A stretch of DNA of 64,000 nt from Pegea sp. RAD2-039 (taxonomy: Eukaryota; Chordata; Thaliacea; Salpida; Salpidae), in assembly GCA_034620365.1 (NCBI GenBank), contig JAQGEQ010000110.1, positions 496,001 to 560,000 of the forward strand. The letters run 5' to 3'. Shown here in pieces: positions 50,230 through 63,208 of the stretch (its first letter is position 1; every line of letters begins with the position of its first letter). The position numbers were made by a program, and so were the translations under genes. The notes beneath the pieces were generated by a model. It was not told the DNA's origin and did not search any database. It saw only the letters and a program-made list of their open reading frames with translations.

Positions 50230-51600
50230 TATTGGAGAGACAAATAGTTTTTACATAGTTTAGTTTCATTTACTTTTATCTTTGATCCTAGGCAATTGTT
50301 CATAATTCATTTAAGCTTAAATCCAAGTTTTAATACCTTTATAGATCCAAGTATTAATAATTTTTTATAGAATTTGTTCATTAAACTAATATGATTTAAC
50401 TATTAAATCTAAAATGACTGACTACTATTTAAGGCTATTGAAAACTGACATAGATAAAACTCAACTAAGTATAGTATTTGTTTAAAGTACATCAGAAATC
50501 AAAAGTTTTAGATGTGTTTTTTAAGTACACTACAGCAATACTTAACAAAACTCATAAAAATTCAAGATAATTGCAAAGCAAACTGATCACTAAACCTAAT
50601 TAATTTCAACAAAATATAATTTTGAGGTTAGTTTTTATTTGTTTTAGTCTTAAGCCAAATAATATAAATTCTGATTCTTGATGAAAATTAATAATAAACA
50701 AGCTATCATTCACTTGCTAGTAACTTTTAAAGTTTCTTATTTATTTTAGAACTTATTTAAACATTTTTATGTGAAAGAATTTGAAAAAGTAAGAAATGCT
50801 TGGACGTTGCTTAAAAGTGACACAAACAATGAAAATAAAGTTTAATAAAAAATTGTAAAAAAATATTAAATTATAAAAATGATGACGAAAGAACAATTTA
50901 TTACTTAAAGATGTCTTATTGATATTTCAACTTGAGATTAGTTTCTATGTAGTTTTGAATATGGTAAATAAATATCATAAAAAATACAATTCTTTTTTAA
51001 CTACATTGGTAATTTATCTTCCATAATAATTTATCTTTCATAATAATTGATCTTTCATAATAAATGATTGTTCTTACACATTTATTTTTGAAATCTTTAA
51101 AATAAATGAAAAAAATTAATAAACTATTTAAAATTACATTTGATACTTAAAATTAGTGATTCAATTTTAATTATTTTCTCAGTTTATAAAAGATAAATTA
51201 TAGATAAATTATACTTTTACTGTAGAAAGATATAAGAAAATTTGAAAATGATTCAATTCAGAAAACTTTTTTATTAAAAAATCTTAGAATATTTCAACTC
51301 CAAAAGTTAGCTGAGTACAATAATAAGACTAGAAAACCACATATTTTTATTGCAGTAAAATAAATTATACATTGTAGAACTTTAATTTTATCAAAGTTTG
51401 CTCTAAATTACACAAGCTATATTTATTTACTTTAAATAAAATAGATTTTAAAGATTTGGTATAATAAATCTAAACAATTGTTATATTTTTTAAATGGTTA
51501 CAAATAATTGATAAATTCATTTCATAAAAAAAACCAATAAACTTTATTTAGAAACAAATTGCTTTAGAACTTATAAAATCACTTTTAAGAAGTAACATTA
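50230..51600. other. AT-rich region between the WIPI-like gene and BAG1
   Basis: May contain the missing first exon of the WIPI-like gene near its left side and the BAG1 3' UTR at its right. No feature can be fixed. Confidence 0.35.
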
Positions 51601-51610
51601 TAGATAAGAA

Positions 51611-52162
51611 TTAGTAGATATCTTTTTCACTATATTCATCGCATTTTTCTAGTTGTTGCTGAATCTTTACAATAAGAGATTTTCTCATTTGTCTTGCTCT
51701 TGCAAAATCACCTTCAATGTGAATAGCATCAATACTTTCAATCTGTTTAACTAGTGAAAAAGATACTTGCATAAATTGTTTTTTTAGATGTTTTAAAATT
51801 TCTGCTTTACTTTCTTCATTAAAACCTTTTAGGACAGAATCTAACTGTTCAATCGCCTCTTCAAGAGTTACTACTGTTTTATCAACAGTTTTTTCAATAT
51901 CTTTCAATTTTTTCAAGATGTTATCTTCTTCTGGATTTGAGGGACGTCCAATAACTAAGATTTTGCTTTTTTCTTTGATTCCAAACTCACTTAACAACTT
52001 CTCAGGTGTTTTAGAGATAACAATTCCCTTGTGAATCAATTTTTGTAATCCAAATGGCACTTTTAAGTTAGTTGCTACACATTGTTGTAGATCAGAAACT
52101 TTTCCATTATAAGAAACATTTACAAGGCACTGTTTTGATTTAGTTAATAATATTACATCCAT
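51611..52162 (-). CDS. BAG1: BAG1-like HSP70 co-chaperone
   Basis: A 183-residue single-exon protein with the two domains of BAG1. Residues 1-73 form a ubiquitin-like domain (MDVILLTKSKQCLVNV, LQKLIHKGIVI, LSEFGIKEKSKILVIG), which can dock on the proteasome. Residues about 85-172 are a helical BAG domain ending ARQMRKSLIVKIQQQLEKCDE, the helix that contacts the HSP70 ATPase domain and speeds nucleotide exchange. The start is an ATG at 52162. It lacks the extended N-termini of the larger human isoforms, as expected for an invertebrate protein. A small HSP gene lies next upstream on the same strand. Confidence 0.88.
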   Translation of the reverse strand: MDVILLTKSKQCLVNVSYNGKVSDLQQCVATNLKVPFGLQKLIHKGIVISKTPEKLLSEFGIKEKSKILVIGRPSNPEEDNILKKLKDIEKTVDKTVVTLEEAIEQLDSVLKGFNEESKAEILKHLKKQFMQVSFSLVKQIESIDAIHIEGDFARARQMRKSLIVKIQQQLEKCDEYSEKDIY

Positions 52163-54377
52163 AATATTGGTTCAAACTGCTTACAGCCTTTGTTAAAAAA
52201 AAATTAACTTTAAGAAAAATTTATATCAATATTAGAGTATGCAACTAAAACAAAACTTAAACTATGATACTTAAATTAAATACATTTCACTTAAATCAAT
52301 ATTGTAAGAAATATATAAGAAATACAGAAATCTAAAACATAAGAGAGTATCAGCAAAAAGCATTTAGATAAAAATGACATAAGACAATTGCAGAATATTT
52401 TCTACAAGCAAATGTTATTATAGATAAAATTAGTAACTTATAATATTTAAATATAATAATATATATATAATAATATAATACTTTATGTTTAACAGCCTCA
52501 GTAATAAGAGACTTTAATTAAACAGCAATTATAATTCAACAATTATATTTCTAAAATTTTTATCTGTTCAATTTATAATTTATTCAAATCTTTATTTTAA
52601 AAATAAATTTTTAAATGAAAAAATTTTCGACCAACAAATTTAAAAACAATTTTATGACGAATCTTATATTTCATTAATATTTTATTTAAGAAATCATTAA
52701 ATAATGTTAAATTTCTTTAACACAAAATAATTAGAATTTTACAGTTATTTATCTTTTTAAAGTTTGATAAATAACAATAGATAAATAATGTATATTATTA
52801 ACAGTTTATATTAAGTTTGGTTATTACAATTTCTAAAGACTAACTAACAGCTGAAATAAAGAAGTTTGGAGAAATTGCAACAAATAAAATTAAGAACGAT
52901 ACAAAGTTTAAATACATAAAGATTTTTTAATGTTTGCTACAGGGAAAACCCCGAAAAGTGACAAACATAATTTTAAAGCAAAAGTAATAATAAATCTAGT
53001 TATTACGAAGAAAAATTTGAATACAAGTAAAACATATTGCTTAAAATTAATTTATAACTTTGTTTGCTTTAGAAATTAATGTCTCAGTGAAACTCTGGAT
53101 GAGGTATAAGATTAGAGATTTAGTTTAGCTATTTTTTTTATCATAAACTGATTTATTGAAATTTAATTATTATCTACTTTTATCATGATCCACTTAATTT
53201 TACGGACTGATCAAAGTACAAATCTTTGTGAATTTTTTTAGTATAGATCTATAACTATTGGAGTATACTCAATAAGGTTACAAGAAAAAGTTAAAACTTC
53301 ATTTTAGGTTTTTCTTTAAAGACTTACTTACTTTCCAAAATTAAAAATATTTGTTTAGTATTTTTGTCTAAAAGAGTGAAATTATTTAATAACAATATTT
53401 GTTGACAAAAAACTTGTTAAGTTTATATTATTTTCAATAATCTGCAAAGCAATCACTTTAATGAAATATATGCTTCTAAAAGTGGCTAATTCTATATTTT
53501 ATTTGAAACTTATCTCAGGTAAACCTAATTTTCAAAAACATAAAACAACTTTAACTTTATAATCATCAACTATTCTGATTATCTCTTAGTATAAAACAAA
53601 TTTACTCCAAGCTCTTAAATAGTTTGAAATTTGCTTAGCAAATTTTTCAAAATAAATTGTCAAAATCATTTTATATAAAAAAACTTTTTTATCAAATTAC
53701 GAATATCACAAAAAATGTTATATTCGCAAAATCATGTAGAAATGCTTAATCTAATTTGTTATTTATGTTTGTTGCTACATAAAAGATAGATACCAACACG
53801 TTTATCAATAAGTAGTAAATTGTTTCTACGAGATGTGTTGTTCATTAACAGTCTGACATGCTCAATCTATCCATGCCTGATAACAACATCAAGATAATGT
53901 AACGAGCACGAAGCAAAAATATTACAACAATTTTTTGATTTGTAAAATTAAAAAACAGCTCTTATTTCTATAAATTAAACATTTCTAAATTTGAAAAGAT
54001 GAGCCAATTGAAAAGACACTTTTAATAAAAATCCAGCAAAGTAATATTTTATGAGTATTTACTGTTTTATTGATAAAGTTGATCTCTATTTTAGTTGATT
54101 TATTTACTAAAAGTATAACGGTATGATAAATTTTATTGAACTTTATTACAAAAGTATTCACCAAACTAAATTGAATGTGAATTAAAATGTACATAAAACG
54201 TATTTACACTGATAACCTTATGATTCCAATTTAAGTTAAAAATTTGATCAAAAAACTTATAACAGATATTTAAAATACAAATGAAAAAAATTTAGATTAT
54301 ATTATAATGTCATTGAAATTCATTTTTAGCCTTAGAAATATGCTCATGTAGGAAATTGAAACACTCATCTTGCTTGA
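52163..54377. other. AT-rich intergenic region
   Basis: More than 2 kb, including TATA-repeat-like sequence near 52440-52490. Open frames such as 53985-54194 lack splice or motif support. It should include the BAG1 promoter side and the 3' UTR of the small HSP. Confidence 0.4.
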
Positions 54378-55756
54378 TTATCTAAAACTATCAGCTTTTG
54401 ATGTGGGTCTGGATACAGGAGCTTCTATTTTGAGGTAACCATCTGAACCGAGACTAGATATCACTTCATACGGATTTACATCTTCAGGAAGATCAAACTC
54501 TTGGCGAAAATTTCTGTTTTAAAGCAAATATATAAATTATATTGAATATTTCAATAAACGTTTTTGTAATTGAAATACTTTTAGTCATTTCTAATCGTGG
54601 AATAAATAACAAGTACCATAGTTTTATAAATGTCAGATTGGTCATTTTACGTCATAAATACCTTGCAACTAATTGTTTTTCCTTTAATAATCTTCGTTCG
54701 CTGTTATCTTTCATCTCAGCACAAACAACCAGCTTACTGCCCTCTGTTTTTACTAACAGTTCATTTGGTCTACGATAATAAAATAAATTTTAAAGGAATA
54801 TTTATCAGTAGCTTACTAAAGAATATTTTATTCATCCAAATGCACAGCTAAAAATCGAACTAAAACACTTCAATATCTGTATTTTATCTAAAAAAGTTTC
54901 CAAACAATTGAATTACTAACTTAAAGCCTTTGACATTAATTGAAACTTGAAATTTTTCGCATTCTTCCTCCTTCATCTGTTGATACTTCTCTTGGTGGTG
55001 TCTTTTACGATCTCTAGCTTCTTCTAATCCTAGAAGGGATGATTGATCTGTTTTAGTGCTTGCAGTCTCGCTGAAAATTCCGCTATCTTCATATTCATTC
55101 TCATCCAATTTCAAACTATGGAACCGAGAGGTTGGAATAGAATTGAGTAGAGCTTTGGTTCTCAGGTTTGAAGATAACAAACTTCTTTTATTCATCATTT
55201 GAGATTTATCTCTAAAAAAGTCCGTATTAAAAGCATTGGAGAAGAAGGAATCTTCATCGTCAAAATCTTCATCATTAAATCCATTCCAAAAGGATCTTTT
55301 CATCAAAGATCGACTTCCTACATCACAAACTAGATCTTCTAAGCGCTCATCAAAGCTATCTTGCACACGATTCTTTACTCTAGAAGACATCGAACGTCGT
55401 GACGTCACAGATGAGACATCATCATCCACGCGATTACTCCCTGAAGGGAAATCGTAATCGCTAATCTGATCGATGGTACGGTCACTGCAAATTGAAGCAT
55501 CATCTGAATTAGCTTTAATAGTAGAATTTGTTGATTTAATAGAAGAAGTGGAGCTTGCTGACTGCCGTCGATCAGGAGGATAGCTCACTAAATAGCTGTC
55601 AGATAATTTTCGGTTAGATTTAAGTCCTTCCTCGTTTACTTCATCTGTTAACTGGCTGGCTGAGCGAGAAACTCGTTTTTGTGAATGTTCTTCAACATTT
55701 CTGCTTCCATCTGTTTCACTTAAACGTTTAGTAGTAACTTCTTCGTAGCTAATCAT
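54378..55756 (-). CDS. Small heat-shock protein with a long N-terminal extension
   Basis: An ATP-independent holdase chaperone of the alpha-crystallin/HSP20 family. Three exons, 55756-54921, 54769-54662 and 54513-54378, join in phase to 359 residues. The first about 260 residues are unusual: rich in Ser, Asp, Arg and charged repeats (SASSTSSIKSTNS, DDDVSSVTSRRSMSS), probably disordered and phosphorylated, with EEARDRKRHHQEKYQQ as a helical lead-in. The alpha-crystallin domain runs from about 265 to 345: EKFQVSINVKGFKPNELLVK, GSKLVVCAEMKD, NFRQEFDLPEDVNP, SSLGSDGYLKIEAPV. It is a single domain, and the tail ends soon after. The first ATG is 55756; the first exon donor is GTTAGT, fixed by phase. 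Typical small HSPs are 150-220 residues, so this one is about twice the usual length. Confidence 0.88.
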
Positions 55757-58700
55757 CTTCAAAACAATTTTCCACTTCTTAAAAAATCAATTCGATTGTA
55801 TAAAATACAAAAAAAACGGGTTTTCTATCTAAAATTGAAACAATAATACTGTATGCTGTTGTCTGATATAAAGTGTCTGCTACTTTAAACTGAACTGTAG
55901 GACTTTTGAAGGCTGAAGAAGAAACCAGACTCAATGACGTTTAAGTTATTTTAAGACTTTGTTGTCATCCTCGCAAGCATTCAATTAACTCATGATTATA
56001 CGGTTGTAGGCACTACTGTCTCATGAGAATGTCTTTCTAATAGATACTTTTATATTGAAGTCAACATAACTTTGAAATTTCTTATTTTAATTATAAACAT
56101 TAGAAAGCTACTGAAAAAACTACTTCCCTTTATTTACTTTTTAATTACTGAAACTTTTGTCAGTTATTTACAAACTTTGAAAAATCAAAACTTTATCAAA
56201 CTTTGGAAAACTACTATAGTTAATAACTAAATATCATTGGATTTTATAAGAATTGTTATAAATTATCTAAACGATTTTGAAAAAGAAATCTAAAACATCA
56301 ACTGTTATCTACTTAAATACTTGAGCTTAAACTATAAACTCAGAAATCATTTAATCTGCTATTTAGACAAGATGTTAAGTGGAAGATATCTTATTTATCT
56401 GTCATTTGTCTGTCAATATTATTCTTAATTTTTAATAATTAGTATATATTGATATCGAATTTGTGTTTGGTAACTTTATTCAAAAATATATTTTCAAGTC
56501 ATACATGTGTTATTTTGTTTTATAGTGAAATAGCAAAAAGTTTTTAGTTTTATTAAAAATGTTAACATTTTAAATTTAATAAAGTTTTAAATTTACATCA
56601 AATTTCAGTTTTGATATTAAATTTCATTAAGCCATAAACATTTACAAACCATTGCTTACTAGTTTGATATCTTACAATATTTCACCATGTAATATATGTA
56701 GTGTACGAACAACTTAACATGAATTTTGCCATTATATAATCAAGTTCAGCTCTGGTGTAGATTTTATTAAATATAAAATACTCTTTTTAATTGATTCATT
56801 TTAAAATTATTATACTTTTTTAGTTCGAAATAGGCTTTTTTTATTCTTTTATGAATATTGTATGAAAGTAGACTATTGTACGTAATCAATATTTTGTTAC
56901 AGTAAACATTGCATCTACAACAATATATTTAGACACAAATCTTAATGAGAGTCAAGATTTAATTGAAAAAATAGTAATCAAAGTTATAACGAATTAGATT
57001 CATTTTTTAAGAGCTTGTTGAGGAAATTATAAAATTAAAAATAGCTGAAAATAATGGTTAAGAATATAAAAAGGAAAAGTATGTTATTGGCTGAAAAAAT
57101 AATTTAAAAGGTCTTTTAATTATTATCTCATGATAGTTGAGAAAAACATGTCTAAAGAATTTTATTTTCACTCAAACTGAAGCTTTGTAAAAGTATTAAT
57201 TATATTTTAGTATATTTGTAATAGATTCGTAGTAAAAACTTACATACAATTTGTAGATTATGAAAAACGAGAAAACTTAAATTGTAAACTTTTTCTAAAT
57301 TTATTGAGCGTCGTGTTATCACAAATGTAAACTCAGTCCTCATTTGATTCAAATGTTAATCACAAATTAAGGAGTTTTGAATTCTTTTTTAGTTTCAACG
57401 ACTTTTATTACTTTTCCTGCCGATATTTGATAAGATCATGACACAAAGGTTACAATTAAAAGCTGAGTGTAAGTCAGTTAATATAAATCTACAAACCAAG
57501 AATGAAAAATGTGAATGTTTTGATCATAATATGTTGCTATTATTTATATATTATACAATATAAATATAAAATTGATGATACTTTTAATGGTTTTATAAGC
57601 ATGTTATCAAGAACTTTTTTATCTTTAAATAGTGTCACTAGAGGCGTCAGAGTATTGATAAATAACAGAAAGAATATTTTAATTTAAAACTTTTATTCAA
57701 TAAAAATACTTACGTTACAAAAGAAAATCAAAGAAAGTTTTTTAAACAATCAATTTTTGCTCATTTTATTAGATATTCCTTATCTAGCTCAAAAACTAAA
57801 CCAACACTTACTTAGAGACTATGAATAACACTTCTAATAATTTATGATCATTTAATTATCATTTTAATTAATTTATACAACTGTAAATAGAGAAGTGTAA
57901 GTTTTTGTGGCCATCATTTAATCAATAAGTAACTTACTATTAAAAATATTCGGTACTTAAATAGTTTTACATTTATATCGTTTTATAAATAAGATTTTCT
58001 TTGAAAATGGTTATAACAACAAATGATTTTAAAAAATTGTTACTAAAGTATACAGTCAACTCTTTTCAACTCTTATATGGCTTATTTAATATTTCAATTA
58101 TTTTATATACTAAAATAAAACTGCATAACTTCTAAAGCTCTGTTTAAAGTTACTTAAAATGTAAAGAAAGTTATTTTTATGATTTCATATATATAGGCTT
58201 ACAGGTTAGATCATAAGGTTAGATTTAAATCTTTTTTGAAGGTTGATAAACAAAGATTCTATAAATATCCTATAGGTATATTAACCTCTGTAGTACTTTT
58301 ATCCAATTTTTGAGAAACAGAAGGAATCGCATAAGAAGTTACAATCAACATTTTACATAAACTTTAATGCAAATGTAACTTAAACTAAAATATTTGAAAA
58401 AAGAAAGAATCAAATTAATGTTTCTTATCAATTTCTAAAAAGAAACTTATTCCTTTGATCATTTAGACTCTGCTCCTCATAAATCTTTCAGTGACGTTAA
58501 ATTATGAGTTTATTGTGTAACGTTTCATATAATTACTGATAATAATTCATTTCTTCTGTTCACCTCGCAAAACAATTTGACGATAGAAAAAAAAGGTTTG
58601 TAGCATACAAATAGGTTTGTTGTTTTAATACGTAAGTTTGACTTCTCGTCCAACCAAACACACTCCTACAATAGAAGATTTGCAGCTGTTAGATTGATGT

Positions 58701-60440
58701 GTAATAGTATGAAATATTGGAACTATTTGACTTATATTACACATAAACATTTGAACGGAATGTTCTGATACTACCACATTAGTATATATTAGTAGTGATA
58801 CATTAAAAGAACAACTAAAATGATTTTTATTAGAAATCAGAGGATAAATAACTGACTTTGATCTTTGTAATGATGAAGTATGAAATTAAAAACATTTTTC
58901 TCTAATCATTATGTATTTACAACACTAATTTATTCTAATTTAGACTCGACTATCGATCAATTATAAATTTAATTACTTTTTCTGCAGTCGGGTCAACTTG
59001 TAAAAATGTTCCATATCTTGTTTATTAGACTTTATACAAGCTGTTTCTACAACTACCGTTGTCAAATCTACATTTAGAAACAAACTCAAAATTTTCGGTT
59101 TTGTGAGACTTATTTTTTTTAATTTTTCAAGTTACTGTGATTATATTCAAAGAAATTGCTTATTTAATGTAAGAAATTACGAAAGAAAAGAAATGTTTTA
59201 ACCACAATGAAAAAGTTACTTTAAGTATTTATATGATAGTTAAAGCCTTTTTTTATAAAGTATGGCTTAAATAAATATGAGAAAAATTTGAAGATTGATG
59301 TATAGTCTAAGAAAACTTGTAAACATTTAGTATAAAGAGGTTAAATAAATTAGATTTAGTTATGCTTGACATTTTTTCATCATGTTTACAAAGTGTGTTG
59401 GACATTTCAAATTATTTTATCAAATAAGAAACATCGAACATTTTTTGAGTTTAGCTTGTGAATAACATGTAGAATAATTTTAGATAATTCTCTAGAAAAT
59501 TATAAACATAAAAGCGCGAACTTACTGACAATAATATTTAGTTGAGAATTCATCACACTCTATATTTATCAACTTGGTTACTTTTGCGGTTTAATAATTG
59601 TATTAGAATTGGATATGTAAATGTACTAAGTAATCGAATTTGCTGAGGGTAGTAACCTAACACTTTTGAATGACTACCAGTTAAAACTTTGTTAACAATT
59701 TATTAACTAAGTACTGTAATATAATCAAGCTTTGGTTTAACTTAAAAAATAGCAACAGTTGATATTCAAAGACTATAAGCAAAAGACTCACGTCAAACTA
59801 ATGTCATTCGGCTTGCTTCAATCAAAGCATAATTTGATACGTAAAGAAGTGTTCCCTTACTTAACCAATGGCACAAGCGCTCCTGTTCAGTTTAATTAGA
59901 AAGTGTTAAATCGGAAATATCAGATTTCTACTACTGAATTGGTTTGAAATACTTTGACCCTATACTTAAGTGTATACAATATAAATAATGTTCTACATGC
60001 TAACGAGGATTTCTAAAACAAATTATTCTCTATTTATTTTTTTAAACTGTTTAAAGGATGTATAAATTTAAAAAGTCTCAAAATCTTTGGTCTTGCCGAA
60101 GCAAGTTTTTCTATCTTATTTCCAGCAGCGCATGAGCCTATAGAAGATTTGGTTTCTTAACAAAATGGTGAGAGAAAGATAACAGATAAAGGTGCTAACC
60201 TGATAAGAACTAGACTTGATTCATATGAATAATCTAAGCCAAACCCTCTAAAAAATTATTTAATTCAATTAGTTATTTTCGGAGAATTAATTTTGTGAGT
60301 GAGTTTCTATTTTGGTTTCATGTAAATTAATTAAATGTGTCAAAGCGTGGTTAGAAACCCGGATGTAATTTGTTAGAAAACTGCTGCTTCTACAATCAAC
60401 AACAAAAACCAACAATTTGTGAACAAACTCAAATCTTCAT
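55757..60440. other. Large intergenic region
   Basis: About 4.7 kb with no supportable gene. The small HSP promoter presumably lies just above 55757; I see no clear nGAAn heat-shock element array. The open frame at 57502-57687 has a plausible start but no motif or splice partner. Some stretches near 59780-60200 are less AT-rich but carry no readable protein. Confidence 0.4.
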
Positions 60441-60921
60441 ATTATAAGAGGCAGTATCAAAAGAAATGAAAGTTCACAAGAACGAAAATAGACCAACAAA
60501 CGGTCAAGTGTGCCCTGTGGTCGAACATCAATTGATGATTTGACGGTCTTGTTGTCGTAGACACAGTAAACCAAACAAAATAATAAAAAACGAAAGAGAA
60601 AAATCTCCATGTACCAGAATATGAGGACGGTTGGTGTAGTTGTTGGTTTGTTGGCTGGAAAAAGGGCACCAGAAATGTAAAAAATAAAAGTGGATGTCAC
60701 TATTGAAGGTAGAAAACCGCCAAGTAAAAGGGTGGTTAAAACCAACTAAAAAACCTGATTGAATGTAAAATAGCATCACGGCTCTAGTTGATATCGAATA
60801 AAAACGGCGAGCTTGATCAGTGGAGAGCGAAAACACACCGCTTCATTAGAAACATTATCAAATTTGTACCAAAAAAAATAAAATGAAATGGCAAACAAGA
60901 GCCAGTTGCAGTAAGATGAGG
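60441..60921 (-). other. Probable 3' UTR of the DLK-like gene
   Basis: This stretch directly follows the stop codon at 60922 on the minus strand and is less AT-rich than the DNA to its left. Several overlapping open frames here carry no motif. It is best explained as 3' untranslated sequence. Confidence 0.4.
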
Positions 60922-63208
60922 CTAAATTATGGTGGCATCTGTGGGTAAGCGGTAACGTTTTCCTGCTAAAGAACATTCTTCCGAAGATGTATCACAATCT
61001 GCTCCTGAATCACAAAGATCACAGGTTCCAACGCAGCTTGTATCTACTTTCAACGATTTCTTAGCAAGCGTGCTTGGACAGCAGTCTCGTTGTGGATCAA
61101 ATGAAGTTTTTCGTGGTTCCTTGTAAGATTTACTTGATGATGAAGAAGATGAGATAACTGAAGATGTCACTTCAGGTTTTTGAAGAAGCATATCTTGCTC
61201 AGAATTGATAATCACTCGAGTTACATTTGCACTTTTCAATTCGTAGCTTTCGGGTATTGTTCTTTGATCAGGAGAGTTTTGTGTCGCTTGCTTGCAACCA
61301 AATATTCGATTACGACTGCAGAAGTAAACCAAGGTAGATATACATAATAGTATTGTAATCGCTATAAGAACATAGCACAGAATTGCTAGAAGAGGGCTTG
61401 AAGATTTGCTTGTTGCAGTTTGTATATCATGTTTTTCTAGATCATCCATACCAACACTTTCAACACTTATGTTATCACCCTGAATCACTAACGAGCTGGA
61501 TTTATGTTTGACTTCTAATTTTCCAGATTGAATACGAATGTTTCGCGATATACTACCCTCAATGGTTTTCTTCGACACGTCATCAGTGGTCGGAAGAGAC
61601 TTGGCATCCGATTTATCGGTATATTGAGCCTTTTGACAGCGAGAACCAGTGAATCCGTTAACACAAACACATTTGTAAGAAGGGGAGTTGTTTATACAAA
61701 TACCACCATTAAAACAAGGATTGCGGTCTGCGCAGACATTTTTCTTCTGCTTACAATCCTGTCCAAGATAAGCAGGAGAGCAAATACACTCAAACATGTC
61801 GCCCTTTGGTATGCAAATCTGACCAAGGGCACAAAGTGCAGCTGAGCAGATATCTTGTGGTTTTGATAACTGTTTCTGACAAAATTTTCCGTAGAATCCT
61901 TTAGCACAAGAACACCTAAAAAGAAAATCTTGTAAGAGCCAGCAGCAGATGAGAGATTAATATTTACTCTACGCAGTTTCCACCAATTTTCTTTGTACAA
62001 AATCCTTTGTTTTTACACACCGACTTAGTTCTGATCGCGGGTTTTTTGGAAACAGGGTCAGCCAAGTGAGTGTCACATGTTCGGCCAGTGAACCCGGGCA
62101 CACAGAGACAGTAGTATTGATAAGTGGGATCATGAGGATCTTTTTCGCAAATTCCACCGTTTTTGCAGGGATTGAAAGATAAACAGTAGTCAATACGAAC
62201 TTTGACTGAAAATTAACAAAATAAATATATAGAAGTTAAACGATTGAATGCAACTTACGATTATCACATAGTTCTCCTGTGTAATTCTGTTCGCATATAC
62301 ACTCATCTGGCTTATTGCAGTAGCCACTCTGGCAACCAGCCAAAGGAATGCATTTATCGCAATTAGAACCGGTATATCCTGGTTCACACCTATACATCAG
62401 AACAATTCATTTAAAGTTGAATTTTGTTGCTTGTTTTCAAAACACATACTTGCAAATATCGTCTTCACAAGTCCCGTGTATACAGTGAGTAGGGTTACAA
62501 CGAAAAAGTTGAGCTGTAAAAAGAAATGTTGGAATTAGTGAATGTTTGAAAAAGAATTTCGAATAAATTTGAATTTAGTTGCAACTATGAAAGTTGGAAA
62601 AACAACTCGAAGTTTAGCTATCTACAGCTGTTTCTTTTGTATTTGTCGTTAAAAAGTACTGAAATAAACAAGAGAAGTTTACGTGGACATACAAGTACTC
62701 AAAGTGTCAACTCCTTTCAAGTACTTCAAAATCTCAGTTATTTTCACAACTTTTTTTCATCCACAGTCATCTCTATCAGAAGAGGAAGATGAAAAAAGAG
62801 TCCCGATTACTCCCGGAAGAGAGTTAGAATTGAGCAGATTGAGAGTAACATCAGGATTAATTTTGACTTGCAACATTATTCAACTCTATTGTGTGAAAGT
62901 GGTTTCAATTTCTCACAATATTCAAGGGCTCATTGACGGCGCCAGTGGTCGGTGCAATACGGGAATAACTGGGAGAAGACAGGTGAAAATCAAGCGCCAG
63001 TATTGTTCGAAGTTTCTTAACACAAGTCAAGAGGTGTCGAACGGTAAATTGAAGGGGTTAGTAGTTGATAGGCGAGGGGTTTGCTTTTCTACTACAAGCG
63101 GTGACGTATATTAAGGCACAAGTGATTGAAACGAAATCGGAGAAGAAACTAACCTGAAGAAGTGAAGATGACAGCAAAGATGAGAGTGTAGTTGAGTATT
63201 TGAAGCAT
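60922..63208 (-). CDS. DLK-like transmembrane protein with six EGF repeats
   Basis: Five exons, 63208-63154, 62513-62450, 62389-62259, 62205-61968 and 61915-60922, join in phase to 493 residues. A signal peptide (1-18) is followed at once by six EGF domains: C24-C50, C53-C81, C91-C127, C147-C175, C186-C217 and C224-C256. The first two (CNPTHCIHGTCEDDICKC, YCNKPDECICEQNYTGELC) match the DSL-adjacent EGF pair of Delta-like proteins and the start of DLK1/DLK2. There is no DSL or MNNL domain. A stalk (257-336) leads to one transmembrane helix (about 337-361) and a 132-residue cytoplasmic tail with a run of serines and several cysteines. The tail ends DATII, which fits a class I PDZ ligand as in DLL1 (ATEV). 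DLK proteins modulate Notch signalling. The EGF and topology calls are firm; the DLK label is by architecture. Confidence 0.82.
62760..63115. other. GC-richer block in intron 1 of the DLK-like gene
   Basis: Within the 640-base first intron, this stretch is less AT-rich than the other introns here, and has long open frames on both strands (plus 62683-63114, beginning at a GTG and not an ATG). On the minus strand, short readable pieces such as INPDVTLNLLNSNSLPG occur but stops interrupt them. It could be an alternative 5' exon or regulatory CpG-containing DNA. No domain is recognisable. Confidence 0.3.

Noticed and set aside
57502-57687. 61-codon plus-strand frame with an ATG
   Set aside because: Composition matches surrounding AT-rich DNA, and there is no motif or splice support.
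60437-60976. Several overlapping minus-strand open frames of 60-100 codons
   Set aside because: They lie beyond the stop of the DLK-like gene or overlap its last exon in other frames; no motif, splice partner or consistent start.
61528-62000. Plus- and minus-strand frames over the EGF exons
   Set aside because: They are alternative frames of the EGF-coding exons, which alone show the regular cysteine spacing.
62683-63114. 143-codon plus-strand frame as an independent gene
   Set aside because: It begins at GTG, lies inside intron 1 of the DLK-like gene and matches no family; kept only as an odd GC-richer block.
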